Source of the DNA: Rugalucina vietnamica
Taxonomy: Eukaryota > Mollusca > Bivalvia > Lucinida > Lucinidae
Length of the DNA stretch: 64,000 nucleotides
Reading direction: 5' to 3'
Assembly: GCA_964017185.1 (NCBI GenBank)
Contig: OZ024870.1
Span: 26,249,621 to 26,313,620 of the forward strand
Position numbers and translations under genes: made by a program. The notes below the pieces were generated by a model. It was not told the origin of the DNA and ran no database searches. It saw only the letters and a program-made list of their open reading frames with translations. Shown here in pieces: positions 11,501-23,278 of this stretch; position 1 is the first letter of the stretch; the number at the start of each line of letters is the position of its first letter.

Positions 11501-11902
11501 CTGCAAGTAAGAAGTACACTTGATTACAAAAGTGAAGGCGCTTTGTTGATGTTCTTAAGTTTATTCAGAGATGCTCAAAAATCAAAAAGTCCATTCTTAC
11601 TGTGATTAAAGTATCATTTCTTTAAAATTTGATCACTTAATCAAAAAGATAAAAACTATGAGATTTGCATGAGTAGACGTAATGTTTCATTAAGTTCACA
11701 CTTGCAAAGATACATTTTTGTTCCCAGAAAACAAGCAGAGATGATTTCAGCATGTTTTAGCATAGGTTTGTATAAACCGCAAAAGAAACTCAAGTCTAAA
11801 ACAAACTAAATACATTTACAATTTTACACCATGTTTGCAAGCCAAGTAACTTTGAAGTAAAAGATGCATTATTTTTTCAAAAAGTATATCTTGAAAGCCT
11901 CA
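11501..11902. other. intron, nothing recognised
   Basis: Start of the 6.3-kb gap between the proximal LBD exon and the second DBD exon. AT-rich and unstructured. Confidence 0.5.
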
Positions 11903-12188
11903 TGCACCAGTCATTTGTAAGCCATGTCCTCCCACCTATGGGGAAGGGCACCTATGGGGAAGGGCAGAGATTATGACTTTTCAGTTTTCAGTGCCCTGCT
12001 AAAAGCCCCAACCCCAAGGGACAAATATGCTCTTTGCCCTGACCTTTGTAATAGAAAATCTCCCTGCGACATTTTCCCTGCATTGGGGCCCTTAATTTGG
12101 GGGGACAATCAAAAAGTAATTGCCCAGCAATTTAGCCCAGCTATCCCCCACCTTTCCCTGTAGGTGAGGGGGCAGTGGTTACAAATGA
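11903..12188. mobile_element. MITE family M3 copy, right end truncated
   Basis: Starts TGCACCAGTCATTTGTAAGC and contains a repeated CCTATGGGGAAGGGCA. The right end GGTTACAAATGA runs into the next M3 copy. Confidence 0.75.
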
Positions 12189-12503
12189 TGCACCAGTTAT
12201 TTGTAACCACTGATCTCCCCCCCCCCCACACACACACACACCTACGGGGAAGGGTGGAGGATAGCCAAGCTAAAGTGCGGGGCAATTACTTTTCAAGTGT
12301 CCCCGCAGTGCAGGGGAAATGACGGGGTTTTGACATTAGGATCCTTACCCCAGGGAGATATTCTATTGCGAAGCGCGAGCAAAGCTTTGACCACCAGTTT
12401 GCCCCCCTGGGGTGGGGCTCATAGCAGTGCACTGAAAGCTGAAAGTCATAATCCCCGCCATTTGCCGTAGGTGGGGGCACAGTGGTTACAAATGACTGGT
12501 GCA
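12189..12503. mobile_element. MITE family M3 copy, tandem with the previous one
   Basis: Ends TGCACCAGTTATTTGTAACC and GGTTACAAATGACTGGTGCA are inverted. A C-run and CA repeat (12217-12241) lie near the left end. Confidence 0.75.
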
Positions 12504-13960
12504 TGACTGGTGGATAGGAACTCTGAAAACTGTTCTCACTGATTTACAAAATAATTTTTCAAAATTATTTTTCCTATATAGCTGTTTTCTACTTTTTCAT
12601 CTCAATTTCAGCCCTAAGTGTGCCTCAGATTAATAACAATTAAGTTTGACCTTCACTTTATGTAAAAACCTGTACTTCTATACAAGCATGGTGCACAAGA
12701 ACAACAAAACAAGAACAGAGCATTACAACACATTGATCAGTATAGAAATTATCTATTAAGGATATTTTTGTTTGTTTTGATTAAATGCATTATATCCATG
12801 GTCGACAGTTTAGGTCATGTTAGGTAGTCAGTTATCCTTAACCAACAGTTCCTAGGCAAGCCTCCCCGAGGCAGATCACCTTGTAGCATTTCATTCATGA
12901 CTGTCACTGACAAAAAAGATCTTGAATCTGCAGTGGCAGCAGAAATGTTTTCATGACCAAATCTTCATGATACTATTAGATGCTGGTATGGGATGTGAAA
13001 TTTTATGACTGTTTGAGAAAGTGTCTTCATAGGTGTCTTTTCCCTGTTTGGTATTCTTTTAGTATTCACATGACATGTCCGTGTCAGTTGTCAATGTCAT
13101 TATGATTTTCATAAACATGTACAAAGCCGGTAATTATCAATACTAGGACATGAAATGTAGGTCACATTGACAAACACACCATTTATTCAAACTACAATAT
13201 AGCAATTTTATTGAGATTGACTATGAGAGTGACTTCAATAGCTTTTTTTTCCAAAATATGACACAGGTTTACATGTAGTAACTTTAATTCGTATCAAAAT
13301 ATACAAAATGTGGCTATCAGAATCTCCTTGTCAAGTTATAAGACAAAGTGCAAAACTTATCCCACCTTTTATCCATAAAACATAGCTTTGAATGAATTTA
13401 TAAAATCATGTAAATTTTGGCAGAATTTCTTAAACACAATGGTGAAAAGTTGAGCATGTGACTTCAATTTTACACAGAGAGGTTCTATATAAATTTAGCA
13501 TTGATAGGCAAGCTGTGGCTAAGAAGATCAGAATGAAACAATGGACGCTGGATATCGGATGATGTGTATATTACAATCACACCTTATTAGCTTAAGCCCA
13601 GAGACGGTCTTGATGTTTGACTGTGTCTGCCAGTCTCTTCGATCTACTGCTTCAAGGGCTCAGGACGACTGGTGAGCTTTTGCAAATCTGTTTTATTTTA
13701 TGAAAGAGCAACTACCCTTCTTAAACGAGGAAAGGAGGAAATAGTTTCAAGACTAAATCTTCAGAACAAGATAGGTTGGCTGATTCAGTAAGGGTTTGTC
13801 ATCCCATCAGTTTATAATTTCAAGTCTCTAGCTTCTTACAGTGGGCACATAAAGAACAGCTATCAAACAGTCATACCATGTCTCCTTACTACTCGGTAGG
13901 CAGCTATCTCACCTAAAATTTATGGCCGTTAAATACTCAGTTCATCACAGATTTTGTTCG
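12504..13960. other. intron, nothing recognised
   Basis: About 1.45 kb of AT-rich intron. I looked for a further LBD exon on the minus strand (the KHYLE-type helix) and did not find one. Confidence 0.5.
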
Positions 13961-14143
13961 TTTGATTGAGGTTTAACATCCCAGTCAACAATTTTTTAGT
14001 CATGTCGGGACGCAGCCACCATTTCCTGGGTATTTACCAGTACTCTGGGGAGTTAATGTGCCTTGCTCAGACACAAAACGGTGCCGCTCACCGAACTCTT
14101 GATTTAGAGTCAGATGCTCTACAACTACGCTATCACGCTCCCT
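13961..14143 (-). mobile_element. tRNA-derived SINE
   Basis: Minus-strand head with TAGCGTAGTTGTAGAGC and a decayed B box, then a body resembling the SINE at 10185 (GTCCCGACATGACTAAAAAA and GTTGACTGGGATG), ending in TTAAACCTCAATC. Confidence 0.65.
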
Positions 14144-14239
14144 GGTTCATAACGTGCTTCAGCAATTTATGGTAAACAACAGGAAAAAGCTTGGTTGACA
14201 GCACAGGTAGTATCAGTTGGGTGCATATCAAACTATAGA

Positions 14240-14487
14240 CTGGGGTCAGTTGTTCAAACTTTGTTAGCTTAACATCATCGTTAAGACCTCAACTTGTTAA
14301 GTAAAAGCCGACAACATAAGCAAATACACTGTTATTTTATGTTGATAAAATGTGAGAATTCTTTGTAATGCAAAGGATTCTCACATTTTTTCAACAAAAA
14401 AAATAACAGTGTATTTGTAATATTTCCATTTGAAATTTTAACAAATTGTGACCTAACATTATCAATAATTTTGAACAACTGGTCCCT
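14240..14487. mobile_element. foldback MITE in the receptor intron
   Basis: Ends GGGGTCAGTTGTTCAAA and TTTGAACAACTGGTCCC are inverted. Inner arms CAAATACACTGTTATTTT and AAATAACAGTGTATTTG pair again around GAATTCTTTGTAATGCAAAGGATTC. Confidence 0.75.
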
Positions 14488-14610
14488 GATAAGCAATATG
14501 AAGATAGTGTGTGCCTATTGATAAGTCAGCTACAAAACAATCTGATCACCTACTGGTAAACGTTAAACATATAGAATACAGAAAACCAGAGGACCAATGG
14601 TTCTGAGAGC

Positions 14611-15437
14611 GCTCACCTGAGATTTGGTCTTTGAAAATGTTGTTGAATTCTGATTGGGCATGATTTTCATATCTGATTGGGCATGATTTTCATACATGAA
14701 TTCAATAGCATTGAACAGATGACGGATGTCAGAAAATGCCTATACCATAAGCTATACACCTGGAGAAAAAAAAACAGCTACTTAACAGCAAGCAGTGAAA
14801 AATCACAGAATGTGCTGTGCAGTACATGTACCCCAGCTGGAATTGCTATACATAAACTAACAATTATATCATTCTGTGAAAAAGTATACTTTCAAACCAC
14901 ATACATGAGCAATACACTACTACTAGATGGCATTTGGGTGCACAATTTAATTTTCAATCTGCTACATATTACAGATGTAGTGGAAATGCTAATTTATGCA
15001 GCTCACAAAACAGAGAAGATAATCACCTCAGCTGGCCAAGTTGCTAGTTGTCATCTAAAACTTTCCATAATTTGTTTCAAACAGAATGGTCAAACAAAAA
15101 CGAGATAGACAGACAGAAAGACAACCCTAAATGCTCACCTGAAATCTAGTATCTATATACTCTTTCCTACAATGACGTTGTGCATTGCCCTGCAGCAGCC
15201 TAATGCATGCAATGTTTTAGACCTATAGGCTCTCTGGTTCTTGAGAAGGTTTTGATATTTATAACCCTGGCAGATCTGGACAATTTATACAATCTTTCAT
15301 TCTCCATTCCTAAGGATCCTCCGCATAAAGTTTGGCTATGATTGGCCAAGAACATTTGAACATTGTGAACGAGCATGACAACTTCTGAGCATAGGTATAC
15401 TAAAAAGTCATCTTTTGCGCCTAGTCTCAGGTGAGCT
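14611..15437. mobile_element. non-autonomous element with 12-bp inverted ends
   Basis: Perfect 12-bp ends GCTCACCTGAGA and TCTCAGGTGAGC enclose 827 bp. A 143-codon open frame inside has no recognisable domain and is probably incidental. Confidence 0.5.
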
Positions 15438-16026
15438 ACTATATAACTACAGAAACACAAGGAGAATATATAAAGAAGGTTTGTCAGAAACAGTTTGTGG
15501 ACACCCTAGCTACAGAAAAAGTAACACGCTTTTGTAGAACTTGTTTTGTATTAAAAGAAGCAGCAATGTTTTATAAACATGTTTTAGAAATATGGTTCAA
15601 TATGAGATGCTTGATATGACCAGTTTTCCACTATGTAATAGGGCTGCACAGGGCAATAAATATGATGATTTTCAAATTCAATTCTGTTTTTGTTCGGGAA
15701 ACTGTGCTTATATACTTAGGCATGCTACAATGTTCATATCTTTTAAACCTGAAATCATTAACATAGAAAATGTCATTTTCTGACATGTCGAGCATTCACA
15801 GCCCTCTAGTTTTGAATTCTGTTAATAAAAGTTCACAAGCAGTCTGATAAATCTGTTTAAAAAGATCTGACAAAAGATACCAACAGAAAATCATAAAATT
15901 ATGCGCATCATTATTGAAATCACATTCTAACATGATCAAAGTGCTACAAGGAGCAACAGGAAGGCTGTCAGCTAATGTTTCCAAGTGGCATAGACAGATT
16001 TCAAATGCTCACAATTCTGAGCACCT
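15438..16026. other. intron, nothing recognised
   Basis: AT-rich, without inverted repeats or coding signatures that I can support. Confidence 0.45.
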
Positions 16027-16265
16027 GGGCCCGAGGTTATAAAACTTTTTTTCATGCTCAACTCAACTCAGCAAGAAATTTAAACTGCTCATACATGACA
16101 AAATAGCACATATAAATTGAAATTTCAGGTTTAAATCGCCAAATCTTGTAATTTATCCTGCTAATAAATGTTAAAATGCCAAACAATTGTTTAACATTTA
16201 TGAGCAGGATAAATTTTAGTCTCAGCTAAGATGAGCATGAAAAAAGTTTTATAACCTCGGACCCT
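16027..16265. mobile_element. palindromic MITE
   Basis: Arms GAGGTTATAAAACTTTTTT and AAAAAAGTTTTATAACCTC close the element. An inner pair TTTATCCTGCTAATAAATGT and ACATTTATGAGCAGGATAAA folds back again. Confidence 0.8.
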
Positions 16266-17000
16266 GGGATGATAAAAGAGCAGAATGACATCAATACAAA
16301 TGCTAACCACGAGGACTTTGTTTTACATGTTGACATGTTCAACAGGTGGTCAGACAATTTGCCGAGCTTTGGTACTGATCTGCATTTGACAGGCCTTGTG
16401 TAGATATCCAAGAATCTTAAGTGGAAAAGCTCTTAAAGCATCAGATTAACTTGAAATAATGTGTTAATGGCATAAAAACGTCAAGTAATGTCAAGTGACA
16501 TTGACCCTGCTAGAGTAGCAGGGGCCCTGCGCCCAGTCAGGATGCTGTAGAAGATCAAGTTTTGTTCGGACATTCATAAAATTTCATATATTTGCACATG
16601 AAATATTTTGAGCGAAAGCCCATTAAATTTTTCTTGCATTTCCTTTCTTGCTGAAAATGTTAAAGGTGTCCATGAACTTTTCTGACAAACCTCCCGCAGC
16701 TGATTTATCTTTTATTATTGCATAAATATTTGTGTCACACGATATCAACAGGCGTATATTAATGAAGACAAGAGCCGTATATTAATCAGGCAATTCTTGT
16801 GCACACGCACTGTTAATACATAGCTTTTATTCATGCTCTGTAACGGGCATTATGTAAAAAACATGCTATCAATGAGAACGGAAGTAGGCTAAAAACAGAC
16901 ATAAGAATGAAAGCTTTTATTTGTATGAAAATGTGATGAAGCTTTGAAATATAGAGTGCCATTATTTCTTTTGTTTTTGCAAAATTTATGCAATAATAGC
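16266..17000. other. intron, nothing recognised
   Basis: No repeat or exon was found here. Confidence 0.45.
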
Positions 17001-17143
17001 GATCAAACATGATTTTGTCATTCATTAACAATCGCTAGGTCCCTCGGGTGTTGTTGAAAACCTTGGGCTGTGCTGCGCCCTCAGTTTTCAACCCTTCCCT
17101 CAGGACCAAGCGAATGTTAATGAATAGAAAAACATGTTTGATC
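17001..17143. mobile_element. palindromic MITE, 143 bp
   Basis: Ends GATCAAACATG and CATGTTTGATC, inner arms TTCATTAACAATCGC and GCGAATGTTAATGAA, and a centre with GTTGAAAACC and GGGCTGTGCTGCGCCC. Confidence 0.75.
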
Positions 17144-17804
17144 CTGATAGTATTTTACATAAGGCCAAATCAAATGTGTGATGTCCAGGATTAAAGCTCA
17201 GAAATATTAGGGAATGTTGGGATTTTATTTTTTCTTTTAATAAGCCAATTAACATCTAGCCAAACCGTTTTGGGGACATTAAACCCAATTCATTTATCTT
17301 TTTGTTATGGCCTTATCCCTTTACAATAATTATCTTAAAGCTGCCTATACAAAATAAATGCAAGCCAAATCAATTCTAAATCTTGTCCAAACATTTTTTT
17401 TTTCAAATTCAGTATAGGGCTGAACCACACATTTTTTTTTTATTTGGCCTAAGCATACAGCAGAATTTCTCTTGGCAAGGCATAATCAAGGGATAATTTT
17501 AATCATAGTTTTTAAAAGGGCATAAAGGTGAATTATGTGATACTAATGAGCACTCATTGCAGTTTCCATGGAAAACCATAAATGCAACTAAAATCCTGTT
17601 CTTAGACTTTTAATGAGCCTGATGACCCTTGACTAAATCTGATGATTGTTATTACTTTGAGTATGCTGTTGATATGCACAAGTTAAAAAAACCTTTTGTA
17701 TGGGTATCACACTTTTTATACAGGTAGGAGAAATCATAAAATTATCCCTAAATTAGCATCAAACACATCGTCCTGTTATAAAACAGTAACAGTTTTACAC
17801 CTAC
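17144..17804. other. intron, nothing recognised
   Basis: AT-rich intron just 3' of the second DBD exon. It starts with the GTAGGTG donor. Confidence 0.45.
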
Positions 17805-17922
17805 CTAGGATCATTTCTTTCTTCATGCCCATACTGAAGCATTTTTTCAGTCGACAATGTGGACAGAACCGACGTGTTCTAACGTCCACAATACAATTTC
17901 CTTGGAACATACAGTTAGGTGT
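17805..17922 (-). CDS. NR1J: NR1J-like receptor, exon for second zinc finger
   Basis: A 118-nt exon between TTTTTCAG and GTAGGTG. It encodes 39 residues plus one base: the second zinc finger with the canonical C-x5-C-x9-C-x2-C spacing (CMFQGNC then RFCPHC), the RRFC and RLKKCF core, and the GMKKEMIL extension typical of the NR1 T/A box. Entry is phase 0 from the first finger exon; exit is phase 1. That phase fits the first bases of both LBD exons, at 11500 and 7795. The six residues between RRNAL and the first Cys match the usual linker length, which confirms the splice. Confidence 0.93.
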
Positions 17923-18010
17923 CTGAAAAACAAAAGCATCATACATGCTCAATGCAGAAAATATAACTTAACTTCTCCAATGGGAATGTATCTGAGTAAG
18001 ATTGGTTTGT

Positions 18011-18229
18011 CATCACGTGCATACATGTGATACATCTGGGAAGCCAAATAGGGAGATTTGCCTTTCCAAATAGGGAGAATGATTAAACAAAACAGGAAAT
18101 TCTTGATTTTTGGTAGGGAGATCTGAAATTCCAAATAGGGAGATGTATAAAATATATAGGGAAATTCTGAAATTCTAAATAGGGAGATTTGCTCCAAAAT
18201 AGGGAGATATCACATGTATGATCACGTGA
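18011..18229. mobile_element. palindromic MITE with AAATAGGGAGA repeats
   Basis: Ends ATCACGTGCATACATGTGA and TCACATGTATGATCACGTG are inverted. The interior carries about seven imperfect (A)AATAGGGAGA repeats. It lies in the intron between the two DBD exons. Confidence 0.7.
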
Positions 18230-18719
18230 GGGCCTCCATTTGTATATATGTATATGCTAAATGCATTTACCCTCTTTAAATAAAGTCTTTACTGACTGAC
18301 TGACTGACTTACTTATCACGCAATAGGAAACATACCTTTACACTCAATATAGGGAAGATAAGCAGGCTTCAACTAAATGTAGGTCCATCTTGTAATGCAG
18401 GGTTTGTTGGTTCCATGTTTGTGTATTTGTGATTAAAACAATGTACCGTATATTAAAGCGATTTAAAATAAAACTTTCCTTGCCTCAGGCAAAATACTTT
18501 CGCACACTTTTCCTTGTCGAATTTAAATTTAAGCTATATGCAGTATTATGCTCATCCTTCCACAAAAATATAAACTGTTCACAACAACATGTCTAGGCAA
18601 AGTACTAGCAGTTATCAATTGCTTGAAGCATTATCCATTATCGATTTGTTGACACCAGACACCATTACCACTGACCCACCCCCTTATTACCCTTTGAGCT
18701 GATGTAAAATTGTACAAAC

Positions 18720-19133
18720 CTGTTGTTTGAGTGCATTTCTTCTGAAGAATGCTTTACATGATTCACAAGTCATTGCGTTGAAGTTATATCCCAGTGCCTT
18801 ATCACCACACACTCGACACACTTTCTTGTCCTTGCCATGTATCTTACGCTTTGTATGAAATACACCCGCATCTCCAGAATGGTCTCCTTCTAAAGAAGAG
18901 TCCATAGACTGGTTCCCTGTTAATGAGCTGGTGCCACCGGAAATGTCCTGGAATGAAATGCCGGCGGCGACCTGGTCGGCGCTCATGTCCGAGAATGAGG
19001 TACTCGTGGTTACACTGTCATTATTTGGCTCTAATCCTGTGGCACTTGTATCCCCTGGTGCTTCCGAGCTTTTATTACTGGCGTCCTCCAGCATAGAGCT
19101 GCTTGTAGAAATATTACTGTTGCTGTCATCCAT
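18720..19133 (-). CDS. NR1J: NR1J-like receptor, first coding exon
   Basis: Start codon at 19133 (M-D-D-S-N), 138 codons, donor CAG/GTTTGT after 18720 in phase 0. The first ~100 residues are a Ser/Thr/Asp-rich A/B region. Next comes the first zinc finger: CRVCGDKALGYNFNAMTC, then the P-box CESCKA in ESCKAFFRRNALK. ESCKA rather than EGCKG at the P-box is the hallmark of the NR1J group (HR96, DAF-12, NHR-8). The gene reads toward lower coordinates: this exon, then 17805-17922, then either LBD exon. The predicted product is a nuclear receptor of about 500 residues that probably pairs with RXR, by family analogy. Confidence is high for the family. The orthologue name within NR1J is not certain. 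Confidence 0.93.
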
Positions 19134-19179
19134 CACGTATTTATTGGAAAACGTCTTGTCACCAATATCTACAGCTCAT
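19134..19179 (-). other. 5' untranslated part of the first coding exon
   Basis: A good 3' splice site (CTTGCTGTGACTTTCAG) ends at 19180, so at least one upstream noncoding exon probably exists. The leader starts with a short upstream open frame of six codons beginning at its first ATG. Confidence 0.6.
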
Positions 19180-19325
19180 CTGAAAGTCACAGCAAGAAGT
19201 AAACTGTTAAAATGACATTGAGACTTGACACAAGAAAACAGTTCATACTGCAATCAGGTCCTAGCTTCAGGAACCATTTTAATAGTGTTCTGAATTCCTA
19301 AAATATAGACGGTTTAGGTATAAGA

Positions 19326-19548
19326 TGAGCCATAATGCGAGAAAACCGGTCTTCAGGGTTTCCGACACGGTCAAACACAAACCGGCCTGTGCAGCCAGAG
19401 AAGATGGCTAGAAGATTGAAATTTCAGATTTAAGAAGAGGAGGAATTGTACTAGCCATGTAGCGAAAACAAAGGCGCTGATCAGCTTCGCAGTACTGCGC
19501 CTTTGCTTTCACATAGGCAAAAATCTGGTTTTCTCATGGCGCAGCTCT
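19326..19548. mobile_element. MITE family M2 copy
   Basis: Worn ends (TGAGCCATAATGCGAG and CTCATGGCGCAGCTC). The core hairpin is shortened on one side. It lies 150 bp upstream of the receptor's 5' exon. Confidence 0.75.
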
Positions 19549-19581
19549 GAACAGATCATCATCAGATTCTAATCTACCATA

Positions 19582-19810
19582 TGAGCTGCCTCGTGGGAAA
19601 ACCAACAATGTGGTTTTCGAACAGGTCCGACACAAACCGGCCTGCACAAGCACAGAAGAGAGCTAGAAGCATGAAATTTCGTATTAAGGAAGTAGAGGAA
19701 TTGTACTATCCGAGTAGCGAAAACAAAGGCGCTGATCAGCTTCGCGGTTACCGCAAAGCTGATCTGCGTCTTTGTTTTCGCCTATGCAGATTGTTGGTTT
19801 TTCCATGTTT
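19582..19810. mobile_element. MITE family M2 copy, one end lost
   Basis: Good left end TGAGCTGCCTCGTGGGAAAA and an intact core hairpin. The right end stops after TGTTGGTTTTTCC. Confidence 0.75.
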
Positions 19811-19970
19811 TTCCTACCTTGGGACTGAATATGTTAAGGCATGTCTGAGCATTTCAATAATTGATAATATAAGTATGTGCTGTCATTCAAAATGAATTAT
19901 ACATGTAGATTTCAGCTTCCATCAACAATAATCATAGTCTCATGGTCATGCATTTATCATTGTTATATAT

Positions 19971-19971
19971 G

Positions 19972-20011
<40 letters not shown>

Positions 20012-20035
20012 AAAAAAAAAAAAAAAAAAAAAAAA
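19971..20035. repeat. A-rich microsatellite
   Basis: Long A run interrupted by a single TG and closed by GGAAAAAG. It could be the tail of a decayed retroposon, but no body was recognised. Confidence 0.8.
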
Positions 20036-21430
20036 GGAAAAAGAAATTTGTATGTATCTTCCATCAGTCATCACACATTTTCATTTTAAGGTGTTCATAG
20101 TTAATGTTTGGGTGCTTGAATACATTGTATGCATGGCAAATATCAACAATTTATTGTTTAGTATTTCTCAATATAAGTCTAGTCAAAAGGTTTTTCACAG
20201 GTTTTTATATAAGCATGCTACAAGCATTGATCTGTGATAAAGAGCAAATATTGTGATGTTCATCTCCTTGTGATGTTTGTTGTTTTCTGCATTCTAACTT
20301 TAAATCAATTGTGATAAAGACTACTTCCTACCTTGGGACTGAATATGTTAAGGTACATTTAAGTTTGAGTCAACACCAGTGTTCAGTGTTTATACAAGGA
20401 GCATTCGGAATTGAACTCTGCATAGTGAGCTGCAAATGGGTGTCTTAGTTAGTAGGCTGATACAATTACAAGTGGTTACTGTGAATTGTTTGACAATTTC
20501 AGATTAAAGGGGCTCTGGTTAAATAACATTCGAAGAGTGGCATTGATTGGAAAATAGACTTTACTTCTATCTCAACAAGACATTAGCGCACCACCTACGC
20601 AGGATTACTTGTGTGACAGTTATACTTAGAGAAAATACAGAGAGTCACTTCACCGAGAGAACACTACGGCCAATTAGGGCTTAGCTACAACCAACCAACC
20701 ATGAGGCGGCTCAAATGGACACTAACCAGACTTGCTGTCGTTTTATGTGTTGGAAGGTATTAGCTGGATATTAAGTTGTCGTTTTGTCTAAAATTAAGTC
20801 CCATGCGAACACAATGCTTTGCCCATGAGTATTTTTTATTTCAAGTCAATATTGGTGGCAGAGTCTGCTATTGGAATATGAACATTCAGTGTATCTTTTT
20901 ATTGTTTATGGTAGTCGCTGAAACTGCTGTCATTGTTATAAAATTATGGTTTACTACCATTCAATACATTTCAGATCATATGGAGTGCAGACAGTTAATA
21001 TCCTACACTCATTTTTTCTGGATGTGGAGTCCTACATAAAGCAGCACCAATTCTTGCTTTGTAAATGCAATATACCAGATCAGGAGTTAATCCTGAAATT
21101 ATTCATTTCAACACAAGAACATACTCCTTGTGTTAAAACCCATGAGAATGCAATTTAAATTTTCTCAAGTTTACTTGTACACCAGAGTATCTTTGCACAC
21201 TGCAGCAAATTTGCATGTGTAAATTTGGTACATGCGAAATGGACTTTAGAGGGCTATTTCTTGCTTAAATTTAATACTTGGGTTCTGATACCACCATGCT
21301 TGGCAAATCAGAACTACACTCTAATGTTGTTTTTAAAAATTAAAACTATTGCAAATAATTAAACCCATATTACCTGTTTGAACATTTAAAATCCATACTT
21401 TGACTGATTATCTACTAAACTGATGTCATA
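20036..21430. other. intergenic DNA, nothing recognised
   Basis: About 1.4 kb. The phrase CCTACCTTGGGACTGAATAT occurs twice (about 19815 and 20329), suggesting a worn dispersed repeat. No supported gene. Confidence 0.45.
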
Positions 21431-21666
21431 TGAGCAGCATCGTGAGAAAACCAGAGTTTTGCCTGTGCGAAAACAAAGGCGCTGATCAGCTTCGCAGTAA
21501 CTGCGATGCTGATCAGCGCTTTTGCTTTCAATACACGGGTAGTACAATCTCTCATCTTCTTAAATCCGAAATTTCAAGCCCTAGCCTGCTTCAGTGACTG
21601 TACAGGTCAGTTTGTGTCAGACCTGGTCGGAAACCCCGAAGACCGGTTTCCTCGCCTCGCGGCTCA
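21431..21666. mobile_element. MITE family M2 copy
   Basis: Ends TGAGCAGCATCGTGAG and CTCGCGGCTCA with the core hairpin present. The flanks read TCATA and ATAAA. Confidence 0.8.
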
Positions 21667-22175
21667 ATAAATGTGTTTTCAGTACTTCCTACAGTAACTA
21701 AGCAACAACAATATTGCAAACATTGATGCGAGACTTTAAGCCAAATGGAAGACCAATGGTCAGATAAAGGCTCATCTGATCTGGACATTTTTAGTTGAAA
21801 CAAAGCTAATAGTGATCCCTGCCCTGGAACATGGCCACCTATGGACCCCAGGGGCATGGTTGGCAGGATTTATAATGGGGACCTTGAAACAGTATTACAA
21901 ACTAAAAATATGAAAACTCTGAGGCTCATGCTTATAGAAAAGAACATATTTTTAGGTTTTTGGTTTAAACAATATTTATTTTGAATCAAAATAACATATC
22001 AATTTACATTACATAACAAATAAAGTGCCAGGATTGGAAAACAAGTCATATGGCTTATAAACATCCTCTCCTGTTTTTCCTATTATAGTAAGAATATGGA
22101 AGCTAATGACCTGTGGAGGAGCCATTTTGGACCCTAAATGCATGATTTATAGGATTTATCTAGGGCAACACACTT
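21667..22175. other. dispersed repeat debris
   Basis: Contains GGGGCATGGTTGGCAGGATT at about 21849. Relatives lie near 22758 (GGGGCATGATTGGCAGGATT) and 23231 (GGCATGATTGGCAG). The phrase may be the outer part of a longer element around family M1. Confidence 0.4.
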
Positions 22176-22450
22176 CAGGAAAACATGTCCATGTAATGTA
22201 TACCCCCTTGAACCCCACTTTTATATAGCAAAGATGGGGTATGCAGGGGTATACCTATTTTTCTTATTTTTGCTCCAAAACATAGATTGTGGGTACTCGT
22301 TAGAACCGCCTCGCCGAGGCGGTTCTAACGTGTACCCACAATCTATGTTTTGAGCAAAAATAAGAAAAATATCAAACTTTTTCAGCCGAAAAATTACAAT
22401 TTTTAAAGCTAAAAAAATCTATGTTTATTGCATGGGCAAGTTTTCGTAAT
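22176..22450. mobile_element. MITE family M1, best copy
   Basis: Ends CAGGAAAACATGTCCATG and CATGGGCAAGTTTTCGTAA are inverted and imperfect. A near-perfect central palindrome made of GTTAGAACCGCCTCG and CGAGGCGGTTCTAAC lies at 22301-22331. Around it, GGTATACCTATTTTTCTTAT and ATAAGAAAAATA, and AACATAGATTGTGGGTA and TACCCACAATCTATGTT, pair again. Confidence 0.85.
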
Positions 22451-22466
22451 GTAACACTGCTACATA

Positions 22467-22658
22467 CAGATCAACCTCATTATAATGCGCCTCACTATAG
22501 TGCAGTTTTCAACTTTTCAATATAATACGGTCATGTCATGGCTCCCAAAATGATAAGCTTGCCATATGACCATTGTAAATAGCCTCAACATAGTTTCACT
22601 TATAACACTGTCTGTTTCCATGGACACCAAAGATAGCATTCTAATGAGGTTGACCTGT
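22467..22658. mobile_element. Tigger/pogo-like MITE with TA target site
   Basis: Ends CAGATCAACCTCATTATAAT and GCATTCTAATGAGGTTGACC are inverted, with TA on each side. Such CAG...CAACCTC...TTATAATG ends recall pogo/Tigger elements of the Tc1/mariner superfamily. There is no transposase. Confidence 0.65.
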
Positions 22659-23278
22659 ATTGAATATACAAGTTTTAGACATTGTGGTTTCAGAGAATTT
22701 TTGTTCATGATTTTACTTATTATAAGCCTATGGCAAATAGCGTGGCCTGTATGGATCCCAGGGGCATGATTGGCAGGATTTATAAAGAACATTAATACAC
22801 ACAAAGTATAAAGCTCTGGGCCAAGTGGTTTCAAAGAAAGAGATAAATCCCGGCATCGGATGGGAACGGGACAGATTTTTCTCCATGAACCCCTCTGAAG
22901 ACCCACCCGCATTACGAAACATGGTTTCTGATGGTGCTTCCGTTTAATGCGACATAGCTTTGAATTGAATTGAGTAGGTAAACATGCAGATATTTTTCAT
23001 TTAAATTAATGGGCTATGATGATCGTTTAAAATGAGGCAAGTCTTGTGAATTTTGTATGTCTAGTTTTTGAGCTAGGTGACAAAACGTTAACATTGTCAC
23101 CTATGGAAAACCTAATGGTGAAATGCAACCACGTGAATATACGGGGGCTATTAAATGATGCCACCCCATGGGTGGAGCCATCTTGTAGCTAATGATGCCA
23201 CCCTATGGGTGGGGCCATCTTAGACCAACTGGCATGATTGGCAGTATTTATGTAGAGCACTACATAACATTGCTTCAT
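22659..23278. other. dispersed repeat debris
   Basis: Two ATGATGCCACCC(C/T)ATGGGTGG phrases lie at 23155 and 23193, with the GGCATGATTGGCAG phrase beside them. No gene. Confidence 0.45.

Noticed and set aside
13540-13680. Possible further LBD or DBD exon in the receptor intron
   Set aside because: Neither the plus- nor minus-strand frames show zinc-finger cysteines or LBD helices, and no good splice sites flank it.
14677-15108. 143-residue open frame
   Set aside because: Lies wholly inside a TIR element, has no domain, codon signature or splice sites, and looks incidental.
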